Made by a program: the position numbers and the translations under genes. The notes beneath the pieces are model-generated. The model saw nothing but the letters and a program-made list of their open reading frames with translations, did no database searches and had not been told where the DNA came from. Shown here piece after piece: positions 8,358-15,844 of a stretch of DNA of 64,000 bases (within the stretch, counting starts at the first letter, position 1; each line of letters begins with the position of its first letter). Source of the DNA: CAZMSQ01 sp964569025 (GTDB lineage Bacteria; Bacteroidota; Bacteroidia; Chitinophagales; Saprospiraceae); assembly GCA_964569025.1 (NCBI GenBank), contig CAZMSQ010000004.1:1-64000 (forward strand). Direction: 5' to 3'.

Positions 8358-9206
8358 ATGGTCACAGAAGAAAAAAGAATTGAGGAAGTATCTTTCTCAG
8401 CAGCACAGTCTGGTGACCTCGATTTGTTTTTGCTTCTTGAAGATGATTCGCTTCATGTTTCTGTGACAGATGAGGCCAATCATGTGCTCGCGCTCACAAA
8501 GCTTGTTTGTCAGGAACACACCTCCTCCCATGATTTCCTTCAGGAATCAATGCATGCTGAACCACTGCTGAGGCTGAAGTATAATTCCGTATCAGTCGGT
8601 ATCGGCAATCAAACTTTTAGTCTTGTGCCCAAACGGCTGTTCGATGAGCAGGCAGCCCCATCTGTCTATCATCATTTACTTGGACCCCATGGAGATGGGT
8701 TTCATTTGGTTGATGAATTCCAGACTGATGAATTTGTGTCTGTTTTTTTTGTTGAAAAGCACCTTCATGAATCCATCACATCGCTCTTTCCGGGAGCAGG
8801 TATTCATCATGTTTCATCAACGCTTATCCCTGTTTTTCAGAACCTTGCACGTCAAAATCAGGAAACAGCTCTCTACGGTTGCGTTTCCGGAGAGGTGCTT
8901 TACCTCTCGTTTTTTAAGGCTGGTGAGCTCCAATTCTTTAATCGATTCCATTTCCGCTCTGCCCGTGATTTCCTTTATTTTGTGTTGCTGGTCTATCGGC
9001 AGTTTTCACTGAAGCCTGACCAAACACCCTTGTATCTCGGGGGTTCTTTGCTCAGCGATTCCAGCATTTATAACCTCCTTTACCGATATGTCCGCCACAT
9101 CAGATTCCTGGAGCCACCAGAAGGAGTCACCCTTCAATCCTTGCTTAGTAAAGAGCCCCGCCATTTGTATTTCGGTTCACTTTCATTGAAGGCATGCGGA
9201 TCATAG
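8358..9206 (+). CDS. DUF3822 family protein
   Basis: 282-residue soluble protein with no signal peptide. It follows the previous gene by 9 bp and overlaps rsmD by 13 bp. Fold features such as LYGCVSGEVLYLSFFKAGEL and PLYLGGSLLSDSSIYNLLYRYVRHIRF fit the DUF3822 family. That family is Bacteroidetes-specific, looks like an actin/hexokinase-type ATPase fold remnant, and routinely sits immediately upstream of rsmD. No catalytic residues can be assigned. The tight coupling suggests a role connected with ribosome or RNA modification, but this is only context. Confidence 0.8.
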   Translation: MVTEEKRIEEVSFSAAQSGDLDLFLLLEDDSLHVSVTDEANHVLALTKLVCQEHTSSHDFLQESMHAEPLLRLKYNSVSVGIGNQTFSLVPKRLFDEQAAPSVYHHLLGPHGDGFHLVDEFQTDEFVSVFFVEKHLHESITSLFPGAGIHHVSSTLIPVFQNLARQNQETALYGCVSGEVLYLSFFKAGELQFFNRFHFRSARDFLYFVLLVYRQFSLKPDQTPLYLGGSLLSDSSIYNLLYRYVRHIRFLEPPEGVTLQSLLSKEPRHLYFGSLSLKACGS

Positions 9207-9730
9207 GGGGGGTATTTAAGGGACGACGATTTTCGCCTCCGGCAGATAAATGGCCGACACGGCCGACAACAGACTTTGCAAAGGAGGCTCTGTTTAACAT
9301 CCTTGTGAATCGCTTTGACTGTCAGGAGGTCAAGGTGCTTGATTTGTTTGGTGGAACGGGAAGCCACAGCTATGAATGGATTTCCCGCGGCTGTCAGGAT
9401 GTGACGTATGTCGATAAGTTTGGAGGGTGCGTTCGCTTTGTGGAGCGTATGCGTGAGGAGCTTGACATAGAAAGCTCTCTGCATATCTTTAGGGCCGACG
9501 TTTTTGCTTTCTTGCGCCAGTGCACTGAACAGTACGATTATATCTTTGCCGGTCCGCCTTATCCTCTTCAAAGGATTCCGGATATTCCCGATTTAATTTT
9601 TAAGCATGCTCTGCTCAAAACCGGGGGGCTGTTCGTCCTGGAGCATAATGCGGACCATGATTTCTCTTTGCATCCTCGCTTTGAGCAGCTGCGAACCTAT
9701 GGCGGAACCTATTTCTCCTTTTTTACTTGA
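9194..9730 (+). CDS. rsmD: RsmD-like 16S rRNA (guanine-966 N2)-methyltransferase with altered catalytic motif
   Basis: 178 residues. The N-terminal MRIIGGVFKGRRFSPP and RPTTDFAKEALFNIL are classic RsmD, and VLDLFGGTGSHSYEW is the SAM-binding motif I. The expected catalytic motif (D/N)PPY reads A-G-P-P-Y: residue 120 is Gly (codon GGT at 9551-9553) where an Asp (GAT) is expected, a single-base difference. In this methyltransferase class that Asp/Asn binds the target amine. The protein may therefore be inactive, functionally altered, or the base may be a sequencing or assembly error. It is otherwise full length. The stop codon directly abuts the gldF stop on the other strand. Confidence 0.88.
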   Translation: MRIIGGVFKGRRFSPPADKWPTRPTTDFAKEALFNILVNRFDCQEVKVLDLFGGTGSHSYEWISRGCQDVTYVDKFGGCVRFVERMREELDIESSLHIFRADVFAFLRQCTEQYDYIFAGPPYPLQRIPDIPDLIFKHALLKTGGLFVLEHNADHDFSLHPRFEQLRTYGGTYFSFFT

Positions 9731-10462
9731 TCACCATTTCCGGCTGCCCAGCGCCAAATGGGTGAAGAAAAGGAAGGAGGCGATGAGACTGAGGAAATAC
9801 ACGAGATCTCTGGTGTCAATCAAGCCGCGGCTCAGGGATTCATAGTGATACTTCATGCCGAGCATTTGGACCAGATCATCGGTTTTTCCAAAAAACACCG
9901 GCAATTCGCTTAGGGCATCGAATGCAAAGAAAAAGGTGATGCAGAGGACCATCCCCAGAAGGAATGCCAGAATCTGGATGCGGGTTAGGGCTGAGGCCAG
10001 CATGCCCATGCCCGTGAAAGCGGAGCCGAGCAGGAGAAGTCCGATGTACGAACCTGCGATGGCCCCGGTATCGAGGTTCCCTTTCGGGTTGCCGAGCTCG
10101 TGAATGGACCAGACGTACAATAAGGTGGGCAAAAGGGCAAAAGCCAGAAGTGTGACACCGGCGAGGAATTTACCTGCCACAATGTCCAAATCAGTAAGAG
10201 GTTTGGTGACCAGCAACTCGATGGTACCACTTTGCTTTTCTTCGGAGAGTGACCGCATGGTGATTGCAGGCGCCAAAAAAGCAAATATCAGTGGGGCGAT
10301 GCCAAAGAGCTGCTCCAGAGTGGCATAGTTGTAGTCCAGCACGCTGGTCGAAGGGATAACCCACATGATGAGGCCGAGGATGACCAAAAAGACCCCAATC
10401 GCAAGATAGCCAATGAGGGAGCTGAAAAAGGTGTTGAGTTCCTTGCGGTAGATGGCAAGCAT
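9731..10462 (-). CDS. gldF: GldF-like gliding motility ABC transporter permease
   Basis: 243-residue ABC-2 type permease with six predicted membrane helices. It begins MLAIYRKELNTFFSSLIGYLAIG and contains PAITMRSLSEEKQSGTIELL, the signature loop of GldF. In Flavobacterium GldA, GldF and GldG form an ABC transporter needed for gliding. Here gldA lies upstream in the same run, but no gldG follows; the stop codon touches the convergent rsmD stop (TGATCA). The transporter may lack GldG, or gldG may lie elsewhere in the genome. Whether this organism glides cannot be told from the window. Confidence 0.9.
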   Translation of the reverse strand: MLAIYRKELNTFFSSLIGYLAIGVFLVILGLIMWVIPSTSVLDYNYATLEQLFGIAPLIFAFLAPAITMRSLSEEKQSGTIELLVTKPLTDLDIVAGKFLAGVTLLAFALLPTLLYVWSIHELGNPKGNLDTGAIAGSYIGLLLLGSAFTGMGMLASALTRIQILAFLLGMVLCITFFFAFDALSELPVFFGKTDDLVQMLGMKYHYESLSRGLIDTRDLVYFLSLIASFLFFTHLALGSRKW

Positions 10463-10511
10463 AGTGGTATGAATCGAGTGAAAAAGGGATGCCTCCTGTC
10501 ATAGCAGCCCC

Positions 10512-11216
10512 CTATTGGGGTGGCAGCATCACTGGATGGCGATCGTCGTAAATTTTGAGACTTTTTATCAGTTTTTCAATGAAATTCTGGTCATCTTCCA
10601 ATTCCTTGATTGCCTTGACGAGAGCAGGGTCATCAGAAACCCATTCCATCAATGATTCCCGCGTCAGCAACTTGCGCTCACCCGTGAGAAAATGGAATAT
10701 CCAATGTTCGGTTTCATCTTCCTCGTTTATGACAGTTCCGCGCCTGAAAGGTTTGCCAGTCAATGGATTGTATGCCGCTACCTCAACAGATTGTTCGCGC
10801 ACAACAGGATATGAGTAGTGACAGATTCGCCCTCTTACTTTGAGCGGGACAAAAGCCTCAAGAAGACTCTCAATCTCCGGAATGCGAAGATATGGTTTCC
10901 CATCCACGGCCAGTGCATAGGCCTGATCTGCAAAGAGGGTATCTCCTGATCCGAGTATCCAATAGTCTGCTTTCAGGATGAGTGTCTGAGGATTGAGGAA
11001 AACAGCAGGATCTCCGCCCCACTGGATTTCAGGCTTATTTGTAAGAAAAGCCTCTCTTGAAAGATAAATTCCATCAGAAAAGATGGTTGTATTATCCAGG
11101 ATTGAATTTTCAGCAGATGTGGGGAGGGTTTGTCCCCTAACGATTTCAACCAATGCAAAAAGGAGAATGCCTGCCGAGGTCAAAAAAGCCTTCGATATGA
11201 CAGTTGGAGCGCTCAA
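10512..11216 (-). CDS. Secreted protein of unknown function between gldA and gldF
   Basis: 234 residues with an N-terminal signal peptide (FLTSAGILLFALVEIVRGQ). The start is a TTG whose last two bases form part of the gldA stop (TTGA overlap); no ATG precedes the hydrophobic segment, so coupled TTG initiation is the best reading. The exported region mentions repeated short beta-type segments and a charged C-terminus (KELEDDQNFIEKLIKSL). In length and the arrangement FHFLTGERKLLTRESLMEWVSDDP it recalls other small periplasmic proteins, but I recognise no family. Its place inside the gliding transporter operon suggests a periplasmic partner. Confidence 0.7.
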   Translation of the reverse strand: MSAPTVISKAFLTSAGILLFALVEIVRGQTLPTSAENSILDNTTIFSDGIYLSREAFLTNKPEIQWGGDPAVFLNPQTLILKADYWILGSGDTLFADQAYALAVDGKPYLRIPEIESLLEAFVPLKVRGRICHYSYPVVREQSVEVAAYNPLTGKPFRRGTVINEEDETEHWIFHFLTGERKLLTRESLMEWVSDDPALVKAIKELEDDQNFIEKLIKSLKIYDDRHPVMLPPQ

Positions 11217-12133
11217 TTTGCGAGAGACGATTTGGTGAGTTGCTGAAATATGTCTTCGATGGAATGGCTGACAGGGCTCAGCTCGAGTAAGGTAAAGCCT
11301 TGGCTAACAGCAAACCGGAAAAGGGTGGGGCGGAGATCGATTCCGGCCGAGGAGTGGACCAAAAATGCTTTTTGTCCCTGCTGCTCAAATCCGGTCACCC
11401 CGGGGATGGTTTTCAGGAGGGCAGCCTCCACTGTTTCATCAAAAACAACCCGGATGGTCCGCATGCCGCTGATTCTTTGCTCAAGCTGGTCTATCGGGTC
11501 ATCTGCCACAATTTGTCCCTGGTTGATAATCAGGACCCGATCGCAGAGCGCCTGGACCTCCTGCATGATATGCGTAGAAAATATCACTGTTTTCTCCCGT
11601 CCTGCCTCCTTGATGAGATTTCTGATGTCAACCAACTGATTGGGGTCGAGGCCTGAGGTTGGCTCGTCGAGAATGAGGACCTCAGGATCGTGAATCATAG
11701 CCTGTGCAAGGCCAACCCGTTGGCGATACCCCTTAGAGAGCGCGCGGATTGGCTTGTGTTGTTCACGGCCAAGTCCCGTTTTCTCCACCATCTCCCTGAC
11801 TTTTTTTCCAGCATCAGCCAGCTTGTGAAGGCGGGCGATGAATTCGAGATATTCTCTGACATACATCTCTTCATACAGCGGATTTGTTTCCGGTAAATAT
11901 CCGATGAGACGCTTCACCTCTGCCGGTGATTTTTGCGTATCGTGCCCACACACGCTGACAGACCCCGACGTTTGAGGCAAAAAGCAGGTTATGATTTTCA
12001 TCGTTGTTGATTTCCCGGCCCCGTTTGGGCCGAGGAATCCGAGAATCTGTCCTTTCTTTGCTGTAAAGGAAATGGAATCGACAGCTTGCTGGCGATCATA
12101 TGATTTGGTCAGGTTTTGGACATTTACAGACAT
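11213..12133 (-). CDS. gldA: GldA gliding motility ABC transporter ATP-binding protein
   Basis: 306 residues. Walker A is GPNGAGKSTT, the signature is LSKGYRQRVGLAQ, Walker B is VLILDEPTSGLDP and the H-loop is STHIMQEV. The N-terminal MSVNVQNLTKSYDRQQAVD, the IGYLPETNPLYEEM switch region and the ~100-residue C-terminal extension match GldA rather than a generic ABC-2 ATPase. It should energise GldF. The ATG at 12133 was preferred to a TTG two codons earlier. It lies 14 bp after the proline dehydrogenase gene and its stop overlaps the following secreted protein gene. Confidence 0.92.
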   Translation of the reverse strand: MSVNVQNLTKSYDRQQAVDSISFTAKKGQILGFLGPNGAGKSTTMKIITCFLPQTSGSVSVCGHDTQKSPAEVKRLIGYLPETNPLYEEMYVREYLEFIARLHKLADAGKKVREMVEKTGLGREQHKPIRALSKGYRQRVGLAQAMIHDPEVLILDEPTSGLDPNQLVDIRNLIKEAGREKTVIFSTHIMQEVQALCDRVLIINQGQIVADDPIDQLEQRISGMRTIRVVFDETVEAALLKTIPGVTGFEQQGQKAFLVHSSAGIDLRPTLFRFAVSQGFTLLELSPVSHSIEDIFQQLTKSSLAN

Positions 12134-12147
12134 TGGCAATCAATCTG

Positions 12148-13329
12148 TTAAGATTTTTCTTTCCGGCGTCGCTGCAATTCGCGTTGTACCAGATTGTACT
12201 CCCGGCTCATATCGCCGGTAACTGAACTGTTTTCCTGAGCCCTTCTTACCAGATAGGGAAGGACATCTCGGACGGGCCCGTAAGGCATGTATTTGGCGAC
12301 ATTGTAGCCGCGTGCAGCCAGATGAAAGGTCAGGTTATCGCTCATGCCTAACAACTGACTGAAGTTGAGGTTCGGGTGGTCTTTGGGTAGGTTTCGCTCT
12401 TCAATCAGGCGGACCATAATCTGACAGCTTTCTGCATTATGCGTGGCATTGCACAAACCTATTTCTTGATGGTGGTCTATGCAAAATCTGATAGCTGCAT
12501 TGAAATCTCTGTCTGTTGAAGGCTTGTCAGGCTGGATGGGATCTTGGTAGCGGTATTCAGTAGCACGCTCCCTTTCTTTGTCCTGATAGGCCCCGCGGAC
12601 CAACTTTGCTCCCAGCTTAAACCCTTTCTGCTGCGCTTCCTGAAACGAGGCCTTTAAATAGGCAAGGCGGTCATGCCGATACAGCTGAAAGGTATTGTAA
12701 ACTACCGGGCGCTCAAGATTATACCGCTCCATCATGGTAACAACCAGATTGTCGAGGGTGTCTTGAATCCAGCTTTCCTCAGCGTCAAAAAAGACACTCA
12801 GGTTACGTTCTGAGGCGGCATGGCAGATGGCATCCAGACGCTTTCTGACCTGCATGAACTCTTGCTTTTCGTCTTCCGACAATGGGTTGCCGGATTGTAT
12901 TTTTTCCAGCAACCCGAAGCGGGCCAGTCCGGTAATTTTTGTGCTGACAACAGGTACGGCATCATTTCGGGACGCAAAATCAAGAGCTCGAATGTTTTCA
13001 TTCATGGTCTGATTGAAATCAGACTCATTTTGGCGCGCTTCCACGCCGTAGTCCAGAATGGTTGCAACGCTATTTTCCCACAATTTTTCAATGACCGGTT
13101 CACTGTTGAGAAGGGTTGTGCCGCCTACAAATTGTTTGTAAATGGTATTTCGAACAAGGGTTTTAATAAACGGGAGCCCTGCATGAATGGCCATCACGCC
13201 CAGTCGGGCTCCAATGTCAACGAGTTTCGGATGGTTCATCATGCCGAATAGCCGTGCAGTCTGCCTCAGTTCGCGGTCCGAACGGTGCGCAAACGCAATC
13301 TTGGTATCTGAAAAATCAATTGGATCCAT
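12148..13329 (-). CDS. Proline dehydrogenase (monofunctional PRODH)
   Basis: 393-residue flavoenzyme that oxidises proline to pyrroline-5-carboxylate. FAD and substrate motifs are visible: KITGLARFG, VFFDAEESWIQD, NTFQLYRHDRL, KLVRGAY and the closing YMPYGPVRDVLPYLVRRAQEN, whose double Arg (YLVRRAQEN) binds the proline carboxylate. It is a single-domain enzyme without the P5C dehydrogenase half found in PutA, so the second step must be encoded elsewhere. It lies 54 bp downstream of aroE and immediately upstream of gldA on the same strand. Confidence 0.92.
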   Translation of the reverse strand: MDPIDFSDTKIAFAHRSDRELRQTARLFGMMNHPKLVDIGARLGVMAIHAGLPFIKTLVRNTIYKQFVGGTTLLNSEPVIEKLWENSVATILDYGVEARQNESDFNQTMNENIRALDFASRNDAVPVVSTKITGLARFGLLEKIQSGNPLSEDEKQEFMQVRKRLDAICHAASERNLSVFFDAEESWIQDTLDNLVVTMMERYNLERPVVYNTFQLYRHDRLAYLKASFQEAQQKGFKLGAKLVRGAYQDKERERATEYRYQDPIQPDKPSTDRDFNAAIRFCIDHHQEIGLCNATHNAESCQIMVRLIEERNLPKDHPNLNFSQLLGMSDNLTFHLAARGYNVAKYMPYGPVRDVLPYLVRRAQENSSVTGDMSREYNLVQRELQRRRKEKS

Positions 13330-13383
13330 AACGTGCCATCAGTAAGGTAATGGGTTTTGGCGATCTGCCGGCAGGTGGGAAAA

Positions 13384-14130
13384 TTACCGTTTTTCCCAGA
13401 TTTCCCACGCTCTTTCTGCCTGAAGAATCAGCATTTCCATTCCATTTTTTACCCGAGCGCCCCGAAGTTGGCCCTCCTTTAGGAAGGTGGTTGTCTCCGG
13501 GTTGTAAATCAAATCGTACAGCCAATTGTTTGAATCAAGGGCTTCAAAGGGAAGATCAGGATGCTCGTGAATGTGTGGAGCCATACCCAATGGTGTTGTA
13601 TTGATGATAAGTGGCCATGCTCGTAAGACAGACTTTGAAAGCGCAGAATAGGTCAGGTGTCCTTTTCCCGGGGTTCGTGATACAGTTTGAAAGGGAATGC
13701 CTTTTTTCTCTAATACAAACCGGACTGCTCGTGATGCTCCCCCGGTTCCCAGAACCAAGGCATATTCGGGATTTTCCGATTCTGCAGCCAGCCAGTTTGT
13801 GAGAGAAACCTCAAAACCATATGCGTCAGTATTATACCCGGTCAATCGGCCGTCACGGACTTTTACAGCATTGACTGCCCCGATGGCATCAGCTACGGGA
13901 GAAATGTCGTCGAGAAAATCTATGATGCTCACCTTATGGGGAATGGTGACATTGAAACCCCTCAACGCAGGCGTGGTATCGATCCACTCCCGAAGTCCTT
14001 CAAGGGAAGGCATGGGATATAGGTCATAAGAATGATTACCCAGACCTTCTTTTTTGAATTTTTCTGAAAAGTAGGTCGCAGAAAAAGAATGGGAAAGCGG
14101 ATAGCCAATCAATCCGTACAGAGCCATCAT
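13384..14130 (-). CDS. aroE: Shikimate dehydrogenase (NADP)
   Basis: 248 residues catalysing 3-dehydroshikimate to shikimate in aromatic amino acid synthesis. Motifs: GLIGYPLSHSFSATYF at the N-terminus for substrate, FNVTIPHK with the catalytic Lys, GYNTDAYG with the catalytic Asp, LGTGGASRAV for NADP, NTTPLGM, and NGMEMLILQAE at the C-terminus. Slightly shorter than E. coli AroE (272), as usual in this phylum. There are two adjacent ATG codons; the first shares a base with the stop of the upstream DUF368 gene (TGATG), indicating coupling. Confidence 0.93.
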   Translation of the reverse strand: MMALYGLIGYPLSHSFSATYFSEKFKKEGLGNHSYDLYPMPSLEGLREWIDTTPALRGFNVTIPHKVSIIDFLDDISPVADAIGAVNAVKVRDGRLTGYNTDAYGFEVSLTNWLAAESENPEYALVLGTGGASRAVRFVLEKKGIPFQTVSRTPGKGHLTYSALSKSVLRAWPLIINTTPLGMAPHIHEHPDLPFEALDSNNWLYDLIYNPETTTFLKEGQLRGARVKNGMEMLILQAERAWEIWEKR

Positions 14131-15113
14131 CAGACTGCTCCTTTGGTGGATGAGCCGTGGTTGCCAAGGCGTTCAATCACAAACACCAAGGCAAAACCAA
14201 TGGCCATAGCTGTCAGTGCAGGAAATATGTATGGATCTCCCATTTGTTCGGCATAGGCTGAAGGTAACAGGCGGGACTCTTTCAGTATTTTGTCAAGCTC
14301 GATGCCCGGCGCCCAGTTGACAAGATCTCCCTCTTCCGTGTACCCGATTACCGGGACCCTCCATGGCCAAATTTTATTCAGGGAGCCAATCATGAATCCG
14401 GTCAGGATAGCCAGGGTTTTGTTGTGATGATGCGTAAACATCCATGACAAAACCCTTGAGAAGGCAAAAAGGCCGACCAGGCATCCCATCCCAAAGACGC
14501 CCATAATGACCAGCTTTTCGGGGTCGAAAGTGCGCAAAGCATCCTTGAGGGTCGGTATGATAAATGTGTACATGCCCATCAGCAGGAGAATGAAGCTGCC
14601 GGATATGCCCGGAAGAATGAGCGCGCAAATGGCGATAGCTCCCGAGAGAAAGACAAACCATAATTGCTGGTTCCCCTCTGCCGGAGTGGCCACGGTGATG
14701 AAATAGGCCACAGCTACACCCGCACCCAAAAAAAGAATCTCCGTTACTTTCCATGCTGTTACCTGCCTCCCGATAAAAACTGCAGAGGCCACGATGAGGC
14801 CGAAAAAAAAAGCCCACAGAATTTCAGGATAGTGTTCAAGCAAATGGACGACTCCGAACACACCTACCACGATTCCAACTGACATTCCGGCAAGAAGAGC
14901 CAATAAAAAAGGACCATGTATGGCCTGCCAGGCAGCAGAAATACCGCCTGTTCGCCACGCTGTGACGACCTCGGGGCCAAATGCCTTGATGGTGGAAATC
15001 AAACGTTCATAGATTCCGGTGATGAAGGCAATGGTGCCACCGGATACACCCGGAATAACTTCTGCGATGCCCATGGCCATACCTTTCAGGCCCGTCAGTA
15101 TGTGCTGTTTCAT
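14130..15113 (-). CDS. popT: DUF368/PopT-type polyprenyl-phosphate transporter
   Basis: 327-residue polytopic membrane protein. The two inverted-repeat signatures are present: AEVIPGVSGGTIAFITG near the N-terminus and LILPGISGSFILLLMGMY in the middle. DUF368 proteins recycle undecaprenyl phosphate across the cytoplasmic membrane for cell-envelope synthesis. A long hydrophilic loop near the C-terminus (IGYTEEGDLVNWAPGIELDK) precedes the last helix. I start at MKQHILTGLKGMAMG: the ATG is only 4 bp past a TACATTTG box, and the upstream in-frame extension to 15251 would cross the promoter. Confidence 0.88.
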   Translation of the reverse strand: MKQHILTGLKGMAMGIAEVIPGVSGGTIAFITGIYERLISTIKAFGPEVVTAWRTGGISAAWQAIHGPFLLALLAGMSVGIVVGVFGVVHLLEHYPEILWAFFFGLIVASAVFIGRQVTAWKVTEILFLGAGVAVAYFITVATPAEGNQQLWFVFLSGAIAICALILPGISGSFILLLMGMYTFIIPTLKDALRTFDPEKLVIMGVFGMGCLVGLFAFSRVLSWMFTHHHNKTLAILTGFMIGSLNKIWPWRVPVIGYTEEGDLVNWAPGIELDKILKESRLLPSAYAEQMGDPYIFPALTAMAIGFALVFVIERLGNHGSSTKGAV

Positions 15114-15117
15114 GACC

Positions 15118-15125
15118 CAAATGTA
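15118..15125 (-). promoter_or_regulatory. -7 box (TACATTTG) for popT, near-leaderless
   Basis: Exact TAnnTTTG match ending 4 bp before the popT ATG. Together with the yigZ case it indicates transcripts that begin at or just before the start codon. Confidence 0.5.
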
Positions 15126-15343
15126 GGGGATTCCTCTCGTTTTTGTGCCCTTTATTTCCGCATCGACACGGAATGGGCAGAGCCCGTTCAATAGTTGTGA
15201 CATGGGTGTAATCTTTTCGAGAGAAGGGGGGATGGATGTTGGGATTAACAATTTGGACCATCAGTAGTTTTGTATCTTTATAGCTTCCAAAGTGATAACA
15301 ATCAGTTTCTAATCAGCTAACTGAACCAGTGAAAGTATACCCC

Positions 15344-15799
15344 ATGCATTATCTCATTTCTTTGCTCGTCTTTCTTTCTGCCTTCTGTCCTCATGGTATG
15401 AATTCTCATTATGACGACCTCAGTACCCCACTTTTTACAGGTAAATGGCGGGGAGTCATCACACAAGATGAAGGAGGGTATCGAAAACAGTACGATATTG
15501 AAATTCATTTTTCGGTAAATGGGACCAGGGTTGTAGGAGAGTCCTACATTTCAACTGATGATATCTTTGTGCGGATGAATGTGGAGGGAAAGGTCATGAA
15601 CGATATGTTCATTGTGCTTGAAGACACTCGCATTGTCGAGCACAAGATAAAGCCTGACATGCAGTGGTGCATGAAACGATATCAGTTAATATTCAAAGCG
15701 GAAGAGGACAAGATTGACGGTTTCTGGGAAGGGGATACTTCATTCGGCCGGTGTGTACCAGGCAAAGTTCATTTACATCGTTTCGTGCCCAAAGCCTAA
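15344..15799 (+). CDS. Small secreted protein of unknown function
   Basis: 151 residues with an N-terminal signal sequence (MHYLISLLVFLSAFCPHG). The exported part opens FTGKWRGVITQDEGGYRKQYDIEI and has alternating strands through RVVGESYIS, CMKRYQLIFKAE and DGFWEGDT. This reads as a small beta-barrel of lipocalin type, as in other Bacteroidetes exported hypotheticals. Two Cys after the signal (CMKRY, GRCVP) could form a disulfide. The ATG at 15344 is chosen; a GTG five codons earlier is possible. It is the first gene of the plus-strand block but argS has its own promoter. Function unknown. Confidence 0.7.
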   Translation: MHYLISLLVFLSAFCPHGMNSHYDDLSTPLFTGKWRGVITQDEGGYRKQYDIEIHFSVNGTRVVGESYISTDDIFVRMNVEGKVMNDMFIVLEDTRIVEHKIKPDMQWCMKRYQLIFKAEEDKIDGFWEGDTSFGRCVPGKVHLHRFVPKA

Positions 15800-15810
15800 A
15801 GGGAAAACCG

Positions 15811-15818
15811 TACTTTTG
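15811..15818 (+). promoter_or_regulatory. -7 box (TACTTTTG) for argS
   Basis: Exact TAnnTTTG match 26 bp before the argS ATG; it implies a leader of about 20 nt. The box lies just beyond the stop of the preceding gene. Confidence 0.5.
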
Positions 15819-15844
15819 CTGTTTCATTCAGAAACGCAGTTGTC

